A stretch of 13,937 nucleotides of DNA, from contig JALKBU010001240.1 in the NCBI GenBank assembly GCA_023091735.1, positions 1 through 13,937 on the forward strand, written 5' to 3'. This DNA comes from Trichomonas tenax. Taxonomy: Eukaryota; Parabasalia; Trichomonadida; Trichomonadidae. Positions 13,927 through 13,937 of this stretch are shown one piece after another. The notes under the pieces are model-generated. The model did not search any database and was not told where the DNA came from. It was given only the letters and a program-made list of their open reading frames with translations. Position numbers and translations under genes: made by a program. Within the stretch, counting starts at the first letter, position 1, and each line of letters begins with the position of its first letter.

Positions 13927-13937
13927 TGACATTTATA

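Overview
The window looks like nuclear DNA from a trichomonad protist, most like Tritrichomonas or Trichomonas. The evidence is compact intronless genes in very AT-rich spacers, ATG starts only 11-14 bases after a TGACA core motif (very short leaders), two Rab-family GTPases, a divergent but recognisable NOT1, and a fragment resembling the trichomonad family of repetitive surface proteins with one C-terminal membrane helix. The species is inferred, not proven. Nothing looks bacterial or viral.

Layout from left to right. Bases 1-236 hold a GC-rich 49-nt hairpin and weaker hairpins. Bases 237-379 are the left copy of a repeat whose inverted partner lies at 13783-13926. A Rab7-like GTPase follows at 538-1137. 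The 2.3-kb spacer after it contains a decayed tyrosine recombinase at about 1357-1800, still showing the R, K, H-x-x-R and Y landmarks but broken by stops and a frameshift. The largest gene, 3458-9115 (+), is the CCR4-NOT scaffold NOT1/CNOT1. It converges with a divergent Rab-like GTPase on the minus strand at 9321-9908, whose stop codon lies in the loop of a perfect 10-bp hairpin. A 1.3-kb spacer with short inverted repeats follows. Next is a 5'-truncated, frameshifted surface-protein gene (11213-12168), then an unrecognised basic, proline-rich protein on the minus strand (12606-13688). The right repeat copy lies upstream of that gene.

The intact genes serve separate housekeeping roles: endolysosomal traffic, cytoplasmic mRNA deadenylation, a second membrane-traffic-type GTPase and an unknown, perhaps cytoskeletal, protein. 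The notable structure is regulatory or mobile. The two 143-bp repeat copies sit at the same side and nearly the same distance from the starts of the two outermost genes, in the same orientation relative to each gene. Each copy has a GC-rich E2F-like core (CCCGCGCAAAA) flanked by several AAAAGTGAC boxes. This could be a shared promoter module or a small transposon that carries one; the window alone cannot decide.
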